64,000 nucleotides of DNA from Halorubrum sp. F4 (GTDB lineage: Archaea; Halobacteriota; Halobacteria; Halobacteriales; Haloferacaceae): the NCBI RefSeq assembly GCF_027257195.1, contig NZ_JAPDFS010000001.1, positions 285,188 to 349,187 on the forward strand. The letters run 5' to 3'. The notes below the pieces were generated by a model. That model worked only from the letters and a program-made list of their open reading frames with translations. It had not been told where the DNA came from and searched no databases. Within the stretch, counting starts at the first letter, position 1, and each line of letters opens with the position of its first letter. Both the position numbers and the translations under genes were made by a program. Positions 1-7,494 of the stretch are shown here, in pieces.

Positions 1-1
1 G

Positions 2-1504
2 CTGTCCGCGGGGGAGTTGGACCTGAAGGTCGACTGGCAACAGACCTACAACGGGCCGATCCCGAACGGTGACGGCGAGGTCGGCGAACACCCGGTGAAC
101 GCCTACCCGGATACCGCGGTCGACGGCCAGAGCTACGGCGACGGGCTCCAGGACCTCGACGGCGTCCGGTACTCCGGCGCGGGTGAGTTGGATCCCGTGT
201 TCGACGCGGCCGACGTCCCCGCCTGCTGTGACTGTGCGGAGGACGAGTACTACGTCACGTACGGCGGCGAGTCGTACTGTGTCAGCGCGATCTCGGGGGA
301 CGAAAGCACGGATGAATTCTACGATTACGATACGGGGGAGTGGTCGTCACTGAATGATGACATTCAGCGACGGAACACGACCGTTCTCTTCCTGTATGAA
401 GACGATGAGGGTGATCTACACCTATTCATAATCAACAATGAACTCGACAACACCAGGAGCTCCGATAACGGATTCGTCGCTTCAGTCACTGTCGAAGGTG
501 CTGAGGGTAGCCAGTGGTTAAACGCGGCGTGGATAGATCAGGACGAACCTGGTACCGACATCGACGCATATCAGGACGCCAATGGAAGCAACGTCGCGAC
601 GGCTGACTGGGCTTGGCAGAATAGAAAAACCGACGGCGGCGTTCTCGGTACATTAGATGAGGATTTCGCTCTACGGGTTACTCCGGCGTTGAACAACGCG
701 GCTACGTATGATGGAAACTCGGTCTTCCAGGATCAGACCGATATCGAACGATTGGTGCTCCTTGATGGAGATACATCCACAGAGGTAGTCCTCGAGGATA
801 CTGTCGGAACCGACGGTGATCTCGACCCGATCGTCATCCACAGCTCCTGCGGCATCGACAGCGGTGCGGAACTTGACACGCCCGCCGTCTTCCGGAGCGA
901 GAACTACCCCGATCAGGAGCACCTCGTCGAGCTCGACGACGTCAAACCGGGCGATACGGGCGAGATAACCTTCTCGTTACACCTCTGTGACAACCCCGGC
1001 TACGTCTGGTTCACGGCAGGCAACTTCTCGCAGGACGGCGGGACGTTGACGGAACCTGAGAGCGTCTCGATGAACGAATCGGATCCGGGCTCGGTCACGG
1101 AGGGCGACGACATGGGAGAGCTCGCCGATCACGTCGACGTGACCCTCTGGTACGACGACGACTGCGACAACATCTACGACGAGGAGACGGAAACGCCGAT
1201 ATTCGAGGGGACGCTCGCCGGGCTGATGGACGAACTCGGCGTCGAGCAGGGTGCCGACGAGGAATCCGACGCCTTCGCGGGTATGCATCAGTTGGACGCC
1301 GATCCGCGTACGGAAGGCGTCGAGTGCTTCCCCGCCGAGGAGGGGTTCTGTATCGGTTTCGAGTGGGAGGTCCCGATAGAGGTCGGCAACGTCATCCAGG
1401 GTGATTCCGTCGGGTTCGACCTCGGATTCTACACCGAGCAGTGCCGCCACAACGACGGAAGCGGTCCGGACGACGGAAACAGTACGAACCAGACGCCGAC
1501 GTAA
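2..1504 (+). CDS. SipW-substrate-like secreted protein, 5' end cut by window
   Basis: The frame is open from the first bases (LSAGELDLKVDWQQTYNGP), so the start and signal peptide lie upstream; 500 residues are visible. The 'LSAGELDLKVDW' block is the usual start of mature SipW-cognate (TasA/camelysin-like) proteins in haloarchaea, placed just after the signal peptide. There is a Cys-rich patch near residue 75 (ACCDC), a conserved second half (WYDDDCDNIYDEETE near residue 385) and a C-terminus with the motif FYTEQCRHN, shared with the protein at 2563. It is probably an extracellular beta-rich structural protein. The middle, about nt 300-850, has much lower GC than both flanks, suggesting an inserted or recombined domain. 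Two related proteins and a signal peptidase follow on the same strand. Exact function is unknown. Confidence 0.85.
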   Translation: MSAGELDLKVDWQQTYNGPIPNGDGEVGEHPVNAYPDTAVDGQSYGDGLQDLDGVRYSGAGELDPVFDAADVPACCDCAEDEYYVTYGGESYCVSAISGDESTDEFYDYDTGEWSSLNDDIQRRNTTVLFLYEDDEGDLHLFIINNELDNTRSSDNGFVASVTVEGAEGSQWLNAAWIDQDEPGTDIDAYQDANGSNVATADWAWQNRKTDGGVLGTLDEDFALRVTPALNNAATYDGNSVFQDQTDIERLVLLDGDTSTEVVLEDTVGTDGDLDPIVIHSSCGIDSGAELDTPAVFRSENYPDQEHLVELDDVKPGDTGEITFSLHLCDNPGYVWFTAGNFSQDGGTLTEPESVSMNESDPGSVTEGDDMGELADHVDVTLWYDDDCDNIYDEETETPIFEGTLAGLMDELGVEQGADEESDAFAGMHQLDADPRTEGVECFPAEEGFCIGFEWEVPIEVGNVIQGDSVGFDLGFYTEQCRHNDGSGPDDGNSTNQTPT

Positions 1505-1606
1505 CGGAGCGTCGACGATCCACGTCGGTGCGCGGACGGGCGGAGCGATCCCACCGCGGGCCGACGCTTGGCGTGAACTCGAAACAAGAGATCGAACGCA
1601 CGCGAC

Positions 1607-2326
1607 ATGACGCACACTCCGATATCGCGGCGACGACTGCTCGCCGGGGTCGGCGGCGGCGTCACGGCCGCAGTCGCCGGTCTCGCGCTCTCGACGGGCG
1701 GGAGTCGCGCGTACACGGACACGATACAACTCCAGACGGAGACGATCGAGGGGCTCGTCGTCGACTGGCGGGAGACGTACAACGGAACGGTTCTCACGGA
1801 CACGACCGCGACGCCCGAACCCTCCGGCCCGGCGATCGCCCTCGGCAACGTGCTCCCCGGCGACGCCGGATCGCTCAGTATCCGCCTCCGGATCGAGACG
1901 GACGGCTCGGACGGGGATGGCAGCGACGGCAGTGGAGCGATCCCCGCGATCGAGCCCACGCTCTCGTTCTCGCTCGGCGACGACGTCGAGCCGAGTCCCC
2001 TGCGGGAGTTCATCGACGCCGCGGTGTGGTACGACACCGGCCTCTTCGACGTCGACGCGCTGGGATCGGACAACGCGGAGCGGGATCCGGGAGAGGGACT
2101 CGTCCATCCGGACGCGAGCGGAACGCTCGGTGACGTGGAGGACGCGCTCGCCGGGGGCGTCGCCCTCGACGCCTCGCCTAACACGCCGGGCGCGAGCTGT
2201 CTCGACGCCGACGGCGCGGTGACGGTCACGTTCGGCTGGTCGTTCCCGCCGAACCGCGAGGGGATCAACGCGGTACAGGGCGAGACGATCGAGTTCGACC
2301 TGACCTTCGATGCCGCCCAGTGTTGA
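1607..2326 (+). CDS. SipW-substrate-like secreted protein with RR signal peptide
   Basis: A 239-residue protein. The N-terminus carries an RRRLLAG motif and a hydrophobic stretch to about residue 30, followed by 'AYTDTIQLQTETIEGLVVDW', the same arrangement as the 'ELDLKVDW' block of the upstream protein. The remainder is acidic and Gly/Ser-rich, and the C-terminus ends in FDLTFDAAQC, a shorter form of the FxxEQCRHN ending of its neighbours. It lies 102 bp downstream of the first substrate-like gene and is followed by a 236-bp spacer. I infer it is a paralogue exported and possibly processed by the signal peptidase at 3224. No catalytic motif is visible. Confidence 0.8.
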   Translation: MTHTPISRRRLLAGVGGGVTAAVAGLALSTGGSRAYTDTIQLQTETIEGLVVDWRETYNGTVLTDTTATPEPSGPAIALGNVLPGDAGSLSIRLRIETDGSDGDGSDGSGAIPAIEPTLSFSLGDDVEPSPLREFIDAAVWYDTGLFDVDALGSDNAERDPGEGLVHPDASGTLGDVEDALAGGVALDASPNTPGASCLDADGAVTVTFGWSFPPNREGINAVQGETIEFDLTFDAAQC

Positions 2327-2562
2327 CCCTCTCCGATCGGCGAGCCGCCGGCGACCGCGAAAGCGACGCGGACGTAACGACCCGTTGAGCCGATTCAACG
2401 AACGATTCGAGCCGAGCGTCGGTCTACAGGCTCCGCTCGAAGGCTCACAGCCGACTCATACACAAGTACCCCCTCAACGAAGGATGGATCGAAGCGATCG
2501 GGGAGCGACGCTCGAGACGGCTCACGGATCGACGCACGGGACGTTCGAACGGGGGATCACCC

Positions 2563-3198
2563 ATGTCCGATGAGGACTACTCACGCCGACGGCTGCTCGG
2601 GGCGGTGGCGGGCACGGGTGCCGTCGGCGCGGCCGGCGGTGCCGTGACCGGCGCGTACCTCGCGGACTGGGAGCCCGTCTCCGAGGCACTCGTCCGGACG
2701 GGGTCGTTCGGGCTTGAGCTTGCCGTCCTCTCGAGGGACGGGCTTAGTGACCCACCCGTCCCCTCCGATGACGACTTCGGATCGGTCGCGACGGTCCCCG
2801 TCGAGTTCCCCGACCTCTCGCCCGGAAGTCGGGGCACTCTCAGAGTCGGCTATCGGCTGTGTGAGGCCGACGGCTGGGTCTGGGTGCGGGCGACGGGATC
2901 GACGGAATCGAACGGCCCGGCGACGTACCTCGACGTCCGGCTCATGGGGGGGCAGGTCTGTGACCGCGGGGGTACCGAGCTCTTCGTCGGGACGCTCGCG
3001 GACCTGCTCGACGCCTTCGGAGACGGGGAACCGCTCCACGACGACTGTGCCGGCTGTGAGCCGGGGTGTCTCGACCTCGAGTGGGAGCTCGACGACGACG
3101 TCCCGTCCCGGCTCTCGGGAGCGTCCATCTCCTGCTCGTTCGAGTTCACCGCCGAACAGTGCCGTCACAACCAGGGACGTGATAACCCATGGAACTGA
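2563..3198 (+). CDS. SipW-substrate-like secreted protein, small
   Basis: A 211-residue acidic protein. It begins with MSDEDYSRRRLLGAVAGTG, a Tat-like twin-arginine motif, and a Gly/Ala-rich hydrophobic core ending near residue 30. The body matches the second half of the first protein in the window: 'LCEADGWVWVRA' parallels 'LCDNPGYVWFTA', 'LFVGTLADLLDAF' parallels 'IFEGTLAGLMDEL', and it ends FEFTAEQCRHNQG. It is therefore a shorter paralogue without the low-GC central insert. Only 25 bp separate its stop from the signal peptidase start, which suggests co-transcription and a protease-substrate pairing. Function beyond secretion is not known. Confidence 0.82.
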   Translation: MSDEDYSRRRLLGAVAGTGAVGAAGGAVTGAYLADWEPVSEALVRTGSFGLELAVLSRDGLSDPPVPSDDDFGSVATVPVEFPDLSPGSRGTLRVGYRLCEADGWVWVRATGSTESNGPATYLDVRLMGGQVCDRGGTELFVGTLADLLDAFGDGEPLHDDCAGCEPGCLDLEWELDDDVPSRLSGASISCSFEFTAEQCRHNQGRDNPWN

Positions 3199-3223
3199 AC
3201 GCGAACGGAGGTGAGTCGCCGTC

Positions 3224-4426
3224 ATGTCGGTGAGCCTTCCGGAGCGACGCCGCGTGCTCGACTGGGCCGGCCTGCTGTTGTTGATCGCCCTCGTCGTCCC
3301 GTTCGTCGTCTACGCGGTCCCCGGAGTCGTCGGCGCGCAGGGGGGCTACGTGGTGTTGTCCGGGAGCATGGAGCCGTCGATCGGCGTGGGTGACGTCGTC
3401 ATCGTCGACGACGTGACTCCAGCCGAGATCGAGGAGGGAGACGTGATCACGTACCTCCGGGGCGATGCCGACACGCCGACGACCCACCGGGTCGTGGAGG
3501 TCACGGAACGGAACGGGGAACGCGCCTTCATCACCCAGGGCGACGCCAACGAGGATCCGGACGCCGCGCCCGTCCCGGCGTCACGGGTCCTCGGCGAGGT
3601 CGCCGTCGTGATCCCGTACATGGGCTACGTGATCGAGTTCGTGAACACGCCGACGGGCTTTCTCGCGCTCGTCGTGATCCCGTTCGTGCTGCTCGCGCTC
3701 TCGGAGGTTCGGTCCGTGATCGCGGGCGACGACTCCGGCCCGACCGAGGGAGCTCTCGAGGACGAGGGGTCCGGAGAGACCGGGGATTCCGGTGGGACCG
3801 AGGGTTCCGGAGAGATCGAGGGTTTCGGAGAGATCGAGGATTCCGGGGAGGCAGGGGAGAACGACGGCGACTCCGCCGAGATCCCGCCGATGGGGCCGTT
3901 CGAAACCGCTGCCGTCGACGATAGTGAATCCGAGGTTCGGGCGAACGAGGTCACGGGGGCGAGCGGGGAATCGAGCGCTTCCGTCGATGCGAACGAGGAC
4001 GCGGCGGCGAGCGGAGAGGCGATCGCGATCACGCGAACGGACCTCCGCCTCTCGGGGCTCGTCCTGACGGGAACCACCGGATACGCCGGCTGGGTCGTGT
4101 ATCACGTCCAGACGGCGTGGTCGTTCGCCGCCGCGTTCGGATCCGGCTTCGGGCTCCTGCTCGTCGCCGGGATGTACTACGCCGCGGGAGGGACCGATCC
4201 GGAGAGCGGTCACTCCTCGAGCGGTGACGATCCCGATCGGGTGGGCGATCGATCGCCGAAGGTCGACGGCCGTTCCCGTGAGACGCGTTCGACCGGCGTC
4301 ATCCGAGCCGACGGTGAGGGCGACCCGAGCGAATCGACGGAGGATCTCGGCATCGAGAACGCGCGCGACTCGCCGCCGAGCGACGAAACGCCGACGCGTG
4401 ACCCTCCGGAGGGTACCGATGAGTGA
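3224..4426 (+). CDS. archaeal type I signal peptidase (SipW type, S26B) with long C-terminal extension
   Basis: A 400-residue membrane serine protease. A transmembrane helix (about 14-33) is followed by the catalytic box SGSMEPS with Ser48, and by THRVVEV with His88, the archaeal/ER-type Ser-His arrangement that replaces the bacterial Ser-Lys pair; QGDAN near residue 105 supplies the conserved Asp region. A second helix lies near 143-163. Then comes an unusual Gly/Glu/Ser repeat linker (about 180-215) and two more predicted helices near 275-315 with an acidic tail. Typical archaeal members stop after the second helix, so the C-terminal third is extra. A strong Shine-Dalgarno (GGAGGTGA, 3207-3214) supports this start. 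It overlaps the next gene by 8 bp and most likely cleaves the flanking secreted proteins. Confidence 0.9.
   Translation: MSVSLPERRRVLDWAGLLLLIALVVPFVVYAVPGVVGAQGGYVVLSGSMEPSIGVGDVVIVDDVTPAEIEEGDVITYLRGDADTPTTHRVVEVTERNGERAFITQGDANEDPDAAPVPASRVLGEVAVVIPYMGYVIEFVNTPTGFLALVVIPFVLLALSEVRSVIAGDDSGPTEGALEDEGSGETGDSGGTEGSGEIEGFGEIEDSGEAGENDGDSAEIPPMGPFETAAVDDSESEVRANEVTGASGESSASVDANEDAAASGEAIAITRTDLRLSGLVLTGTTGYAGWVVYHVQTAWSFAAAFGSGFGLLLVAGMYYAAGGTDPESGHSSSGDDPDRVGDRSPKVDGRSRETRSTGVIRADGEGDPSESTEDLGIENARDSPPSDETPTRDPPEGTDE
3760..3860 (+). repeat. imperfect tandem repeats encoding Gly/Glu/Ser linker
   Basis: Within the signal peptidase gene, short imperfect units such as TTCCGGAGAGATCGAGG, TTTCGGAGAGATCGAGG and ATTCCGGGGAGG recur. 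They encode the low-complexity linker (GSGE/GFGE/DSGE pattern) between the protease domain and the C-terminal membrane helices. Such units can change copy number by slippage. Confidence 0.6.
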
Positions 4427-5000
4427 TCGGACTCCGACCAAGGTCCTGGCGTTCGCCTCGGCCGTCGCGTTAGTGATCGCCGGGATCTCGGGCGGTGCCG
4501 TGACGTACGCGTCGTTTACCGACAGCGGCAACGTCGCCGTCACGTTCTCCGTCGGGAACGTCCCGGAGGATCCGGAGCCGGACTTTGCGGGGGACGGAAC
4601 CCCGACCGTAGAGACGAACCGGAACGGAACCGAGACGGACGGGGACGCGGAGACGGATCGGAAAACGGAGAGTGGACCTGACGATGGCGACCCCCGCACC
4701 GACGAGGGAACCGACGACGAAACGACGAACGACACGTCGACCCAGGGTACGGAGACGAACGATACGTCGACGCAGGGTACGGAAACGAGCGAGAGATCGG
4801 AGAACCACACGTCAACACACGAATCGTCGACGAACAACGAATCGAGCACGGAGCCGTCGACGAACGACGAATCGACCATCGATCGAATCGTCGTCCGGGA
4901 TCGATCGGAATCGACGAGTCGACGTAGCAGTCACGAGGACGGGGCGTTCTTCGTCTCGAAGCCCACGAGAGACGTCATGTCGGGTGGAGACGAGCGATGA
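4419..5000 (+). CDS. SipW-type secreted protein with Ser/Thr/Asn-rich stalk
   Basis: A 193-residue protein. It has a hydrophobic signal (about residues 8-30, VLAFASAVALVIAGISGGAV) followed by TYASFTDSGNVAVTFSVGN, resembling the cleavage-site region and first strand of SipW-cognate proteins (an 'FTDsG..VtFsvGN' pattern). Nearly all the rest (about 45-170) is low complexity: Asp/Glu/Thr/Asn/Ser with repeats such as NDTSTQGTE and TNDES, probably an extended and possibly glycosylated stalk. The start overlaps the signal peptidase by 8 bp, and its stop overlaps the next small gene by ATGA, so translation is probably coupled. It may be a cell-surface or anchoring subunit for the neighbouring secreted proteins. 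Confidence 0.8.
   Translation: MSDRTPTKVLAFASAVALVIAGISGGAVTYASFTDSGNVAVTFSVGNVPEDPEPDFAGDGTPTVETNRNGTETDGDAETDRKTESGPDDGDPRTDEGTDDETTNDTSTQGTETNDTSTQGTETSERSENHTSTHESSTNNESSTEPSTNDESTIDRIVVRDRSESTSRRSSHEDGAFFVSKPTRDVMSGGDER
4725..4784 (+). repeat. two tandem 30-bp repeats
   Basis: Two adjacent 30-nt units (4725-4754 and 4755-4784) differ at only a few positions. Each begins ACGAACGA and contains ACGTCGAC and CAGGGTACGGA. They encode the TNDTSTQGTE stalk repeat of the host gene. Confidence 0.8.
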
Positions 5001-5164
5001 CGCCGAACGACCCGCCCGACGATCCGCGCCGCACCGGACTCGGTCGGGCTCGAGTCGACGGCGGTTGGAGTCCTCGTCGGTTCGTGACGAAACGGAACGT
5101 GCTCCGGCTGTTGATCCTGCTTTTGGTCCTCGTTCCCGTCGTCGATTACCTGTTGAGCCTTTGA
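4997..5164 (+). CDS. 55-residue single-pass membrane protein
   Basis: A short frame starting at the ATG inside the ATGA overlap with the upstream gene. The first 30 residues are Pro/Asp/Arg-rich (MTPNDPPDDPRRTG), then basic residues (RRFVTKRN) precede a single strongly hydrophobic C-terminal helix (LLILLLVLVPVVDYLLSL). The arrangement fits a small tail-anchored membrane protein with a cytoplasmic N-terminus. Tight coupling to the signal peptidase operon suggests a role in membrane anchoring or assembly of that system, but this is inference from position. No family is recognised. Confidence 0.65.
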   Translation: MTPNDPPDDPRRTGLGRARVDGGWSPRRFVTKRNVLRLLILLLVLVPVVDYLLSL

Positions 5165-5183
5165 TAATGATCTCTCCGGCTGT

Positions 5184-5756
5184 TCATTCCTCGTCGAGGT
5201 CGGCACCCAGCCGGTTCCGGTCGGTTTGCCGGACGTAGACGGCCGACGAGATCAGAAACGCCAGGACGATGAGTCCCAAGAGGACGGCCACCGGGATCGA
5301 GTCGAAGGGCGGAAAAGCGAGCGCCTCCATCGCGAGGGCGGCGACGCAGACGAGCGAGAGTCCGAGGAAGTAGTAGCTCCAGGGGATCCGGCTCTCGGGA
5401 ACGGGCTCGAGATAGAACTCCACCCGTCGGGCCCTCGCCGTGAGTTCGACCCGTCCGGTCTCGAGGTCGTAGTTGATCACGCCACGCTCTTCGAGCATGG
5501 GGAGGTGGGTCTGTGTGAGCCCGGCGTACGTGCGTTTTCGCTGCGTTGCGGTGATCTCCTCGACCGCCAGGTCGTTCTCGCGCGCGGCCACGTACTCCAC
5601 GAGGTCCTCGAACGCGACCGAGTCGCCGTCGTGTGCCTTCAGGTACCGGAGGACGTGTCGCCGACGCTCGTTACGAAGGATCTCGAAGACCGTTTCACGG
5701 GGCAATACCTCCTCCGCAGCCGCAGATCCGTTCAGGCGGCGGCGGAGCGAACGCAT
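5184..5756 (-). CDS. DUF7344-type winged-helix membrane protein
   Basis: A 190-residue protein with an N-terminal winged-helix region (about 20-105) containing ILRNERRRHVLRYL, RKRTYAGLTQTHLPMLEERG and the wing VINYDLETGRVEL. The C-terminus has two transmembrane helices (about 127-147 and 154-175). The arrangement is the same as in the next two genes and matches the haloarchaeal DUF7344 family as I recall it. It is likely a membrane-tethered DNA-binding regulator. Its start is 10 bp from the stop of the paralogue at 5767-6363, with which it is probably co-transcribed. It converges with the signal peptidase operon. Confidence 0.82.
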   Translation of the reverse strand: MRSLRRRLNGSAAAEEVLPRETVFEILRNERRRHVLRYLKAHDGDSVAFEDLVEYVAARENDLAVEEITATQRKRTYAGLTQTHLPMLEERGVINYDLETGRVELTARARRVEFYLEPVPESRIPWSYYFLGLSLVCVAALAMEALAFPPFDSIPVAVLLGLIVLAFLISSAVYVRQTDRNRLGADLDEE

Positions 5757-5766
5757 CCTCGATCAC

Positions 5767-6363
5767 TCAGGTCTCCGGAGACGGTCGGTGGACGTCGTTT
5801 CGGCGGGTTCGATACGTGTGGACGCTCGAGGAAACGAGAAACGCCGCGACGACGATCGCCGCGGTCGACAAGGAGACGACACCGGAGGTCGTCCCGACCA
5901 GCACCGATCCGAAAAAGAGCAGCGCCGCGAGCAGCGAGAGCCCGAGGTAGTACTGTCCCCACGGGATCTCGTGTTCGGGGACGTAATCGAGGTAGAGCTG
6001 GACGTCGTCCATGCGTTCGGTCGGGCGCAGTTCGCCGCGTCGACGGTCGTACTCGATCATCCCCGTCTCGTGAAGCTTCGGGAGGTGCGTCTGCCGGAGC
6101 GCCGTATACACGCGCTTTCGGTCCGCGTACTCGGTCTCGACGGGTTCCTTGTCGTTCTCCCAGGCCGCGATCGTATCGACCATCTCGCCGAGGTGGAGCG
6201 CCTCGTCCGGCGACTCTCGAAGGTACTCGAGCACGTATCGTCGCCGCTCGTTACAGAGGACGTCGAAGATCTCGTCACGCGTCGGCCCCTCCGGTTCAGG
6301 AGAATCGGCGTTTGAGGGGCCCGTCGTCTCCTCGACCGTGGTGAGTTCGGTGGATCCCCCCAT
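5767..6363 (-). CDS. DUF7344-type winged-helix membrane protein
   Basis: A 198-residue paralogue of the downstream gene: VLCNERRRYVLEYL, DRKRVYTALRQTHLPKLHETG and MIEYDRRRGELRP form the winged-helix core (about 30-120), followed by PWGQYYLGLSLL and two hydrophobic helices. The ATG at 6361-6363 is chosen; a GTG directly before it is possible. An AT-rich TATA-like run (TTAATTAAG on the minus strand, about 6397-6405) lies about 35-45 nt upstream. It is first in a two-gene minus-strand unit, facing a third paralogue across the 6364-6848 spacer. A role as transcriptional regulator is inferred from the fold. Confidence 0.82.
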   Translation of the reverse strand: MGGSTELTTVEETTGPSNADSPEPEGPTRDEIFDVLCNERRRYVLEYLRESPDEALHLGEMVDTIAAWENDKEPVETEYADRKRVYTALRQTHLPKLHETGMIEYDRRRGELRPTERMDDVQLYLDYVPEHEIPWGQYYLGLSLLAALLFFGSVLVGTTSGVVSLSTAAIVVAAFLVSSSVHTYRTRRNDVHRPSPET

Positions 6364-6848
6364 CACGTCGAGAACTACAGAAGGCGGTTACAAAAACTTA
6401 ATTAATTTCACATTTGTCGGACCACAAATAGTGTTAACGAACCTCAATCGGCGGCTCGTCGTATACCCGATCGGCCTGTAAAACGCCTCAAAACACCGAA
6501 TATGGGTGCCTGAGCCGATCAGAACGTCGATCGTCATGAACCGAATAGCGAGCCGTCCCGTGGTCCGTCGCCATCGGTAGTATAAGAAAACAGAAATATA
6601 GGAAGTATTAATATGTCACGAGATGTCTGTCGGCACAACGACACTGCGTCGGATTCCGCGAATAACGAGTATCCGCGGATCCGTCGCCGAGTCATGCGGG
6701 GACGGAGACGCACCCGCCGACCCGCTTTCCACACCGAACGACGACCGAACGGCCGCGATGAAACGGCCTTTCCGCCTACCGGACGTGACCGATCCGACGT
6801 GACCGGACCGATCGACCCGACGGGCGAAAGGGAGACGAGTACCCCAAA
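6364..6848. promoter_or_regulatory. AT-rich divergent regulatory region
   Basis: About 485 bp without a convincing gene, between divergent winged-helix paralogues. It has two AT-rich islands: 6390-6440 (with TTAATTAA) and about 6580-6612 (GTATAAGAAAACAGAAATA). At 6412-6429 there is a perfect inverted repeat, ATTTGT-CGGACC-ACAAAT, an operator-like site. Open frames here are short and Arg-rich and look like noise. Confidence 0.5.
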
Positions 6849-7436
6849 ATGGACCAGATATCCGCGAAACCGGAGGACGTACCGGAGGGCGATCACGACG
6901 GATCGGCAGACCCGACGACGGACGGTGAGTCGAACCACATCTCGACCGACGAGGTGTTCGCGCTTCTGAGTAACGGACGACGCAGACACGTCCTGCGGTT
7001 CCTCTCGGAGAACGGCGGCGAGATCAAGCTCCGCGAGCTGGCGACGACCATCGCCGCCGAGGAGAACGGAGTCGATCCCGTCGAGGTGACCTACACACAA
7101 CGGAAGCGGCTCTACACGTCGTTGTACCAGTCACACCTCCCGCGAATGGAACGTAGCGGCGTGATCGAGTACGACCGGAACAGCGGACTGGTGACGCTCG
7201 CGCCGGCAGCGGACGACTTCGACGCGTACCTGGAGGTGGTCGGCGAGAACGAGTTCACCTGGTCGGAGTTCTACCTCGGGTTGACGGGGCTCTTCGCCGC
7301 GATCTCGCTCGCGTACGCCACCGGGACGCCGCCGTTCAGCGTGTTCGATCCGGCCGTCGTGATGGCCTCGATGACGCTTCTCCTGCTCGTCGCGGCGCTG
7401 GCTCACGTCCGATACACTCGCGGGCGGCGGATCTGA
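6849..7436 (+). CDS. DUF7344-type winged-helix membrane protein
   Basis: A 195-residue third member of the set. LLSNGRRRHVLRFL, TYTQRKRLYTSLYQSHLPRM and VIEYDRNSGLVTL define the winged helix (about 35-125), followed by FTWSEFYLGLTG and two membrane helices up to residue 190. It is transcribed away from its two paralogues, across the AT-rich spacer. Three copies side by side suggest local duplication. Proximity to the signal-peptidase cluster suggests, but does not prove, that they control it. Confidence 0.82.
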   Translation: MDQISAKPEDVPEGDHDGSADPTTDGESNHISTDEVFALLSNGRRRHVLRFLSENGGEIKLRELATTIAAEENGVDPVEVTYTQRKRLYTSLYQSHLPRMERSGVIEYDRNSGLVTLAPAADDFDAYLEVVGENEFTWSEFYLGLTGLFAAISLAYATGTPPFSVFDPAVVMASMTLLLLVAALAHVRYTRGRRI

Positions 7437-7494
7437 GCGAGGGCCGGCGAGTGCTGGACGGTGGTTTCACGGTCCCCGCCGCCGTGGGATCCCC

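Noticed and set aside
2310..2573. Possible 87-codon gene between two secreted-protein genes
   Set aside because: Basic, low-complexity composition and overlap with both neighbours argue against it.
6613..6969. Possible 118-codon gene upstream of the third winged-helix paralogue
   Set aside because: It is extremely Arg/Thr-rich and basic, unlike haloarchaeal proteins, and overlaps a real gene in another frame.
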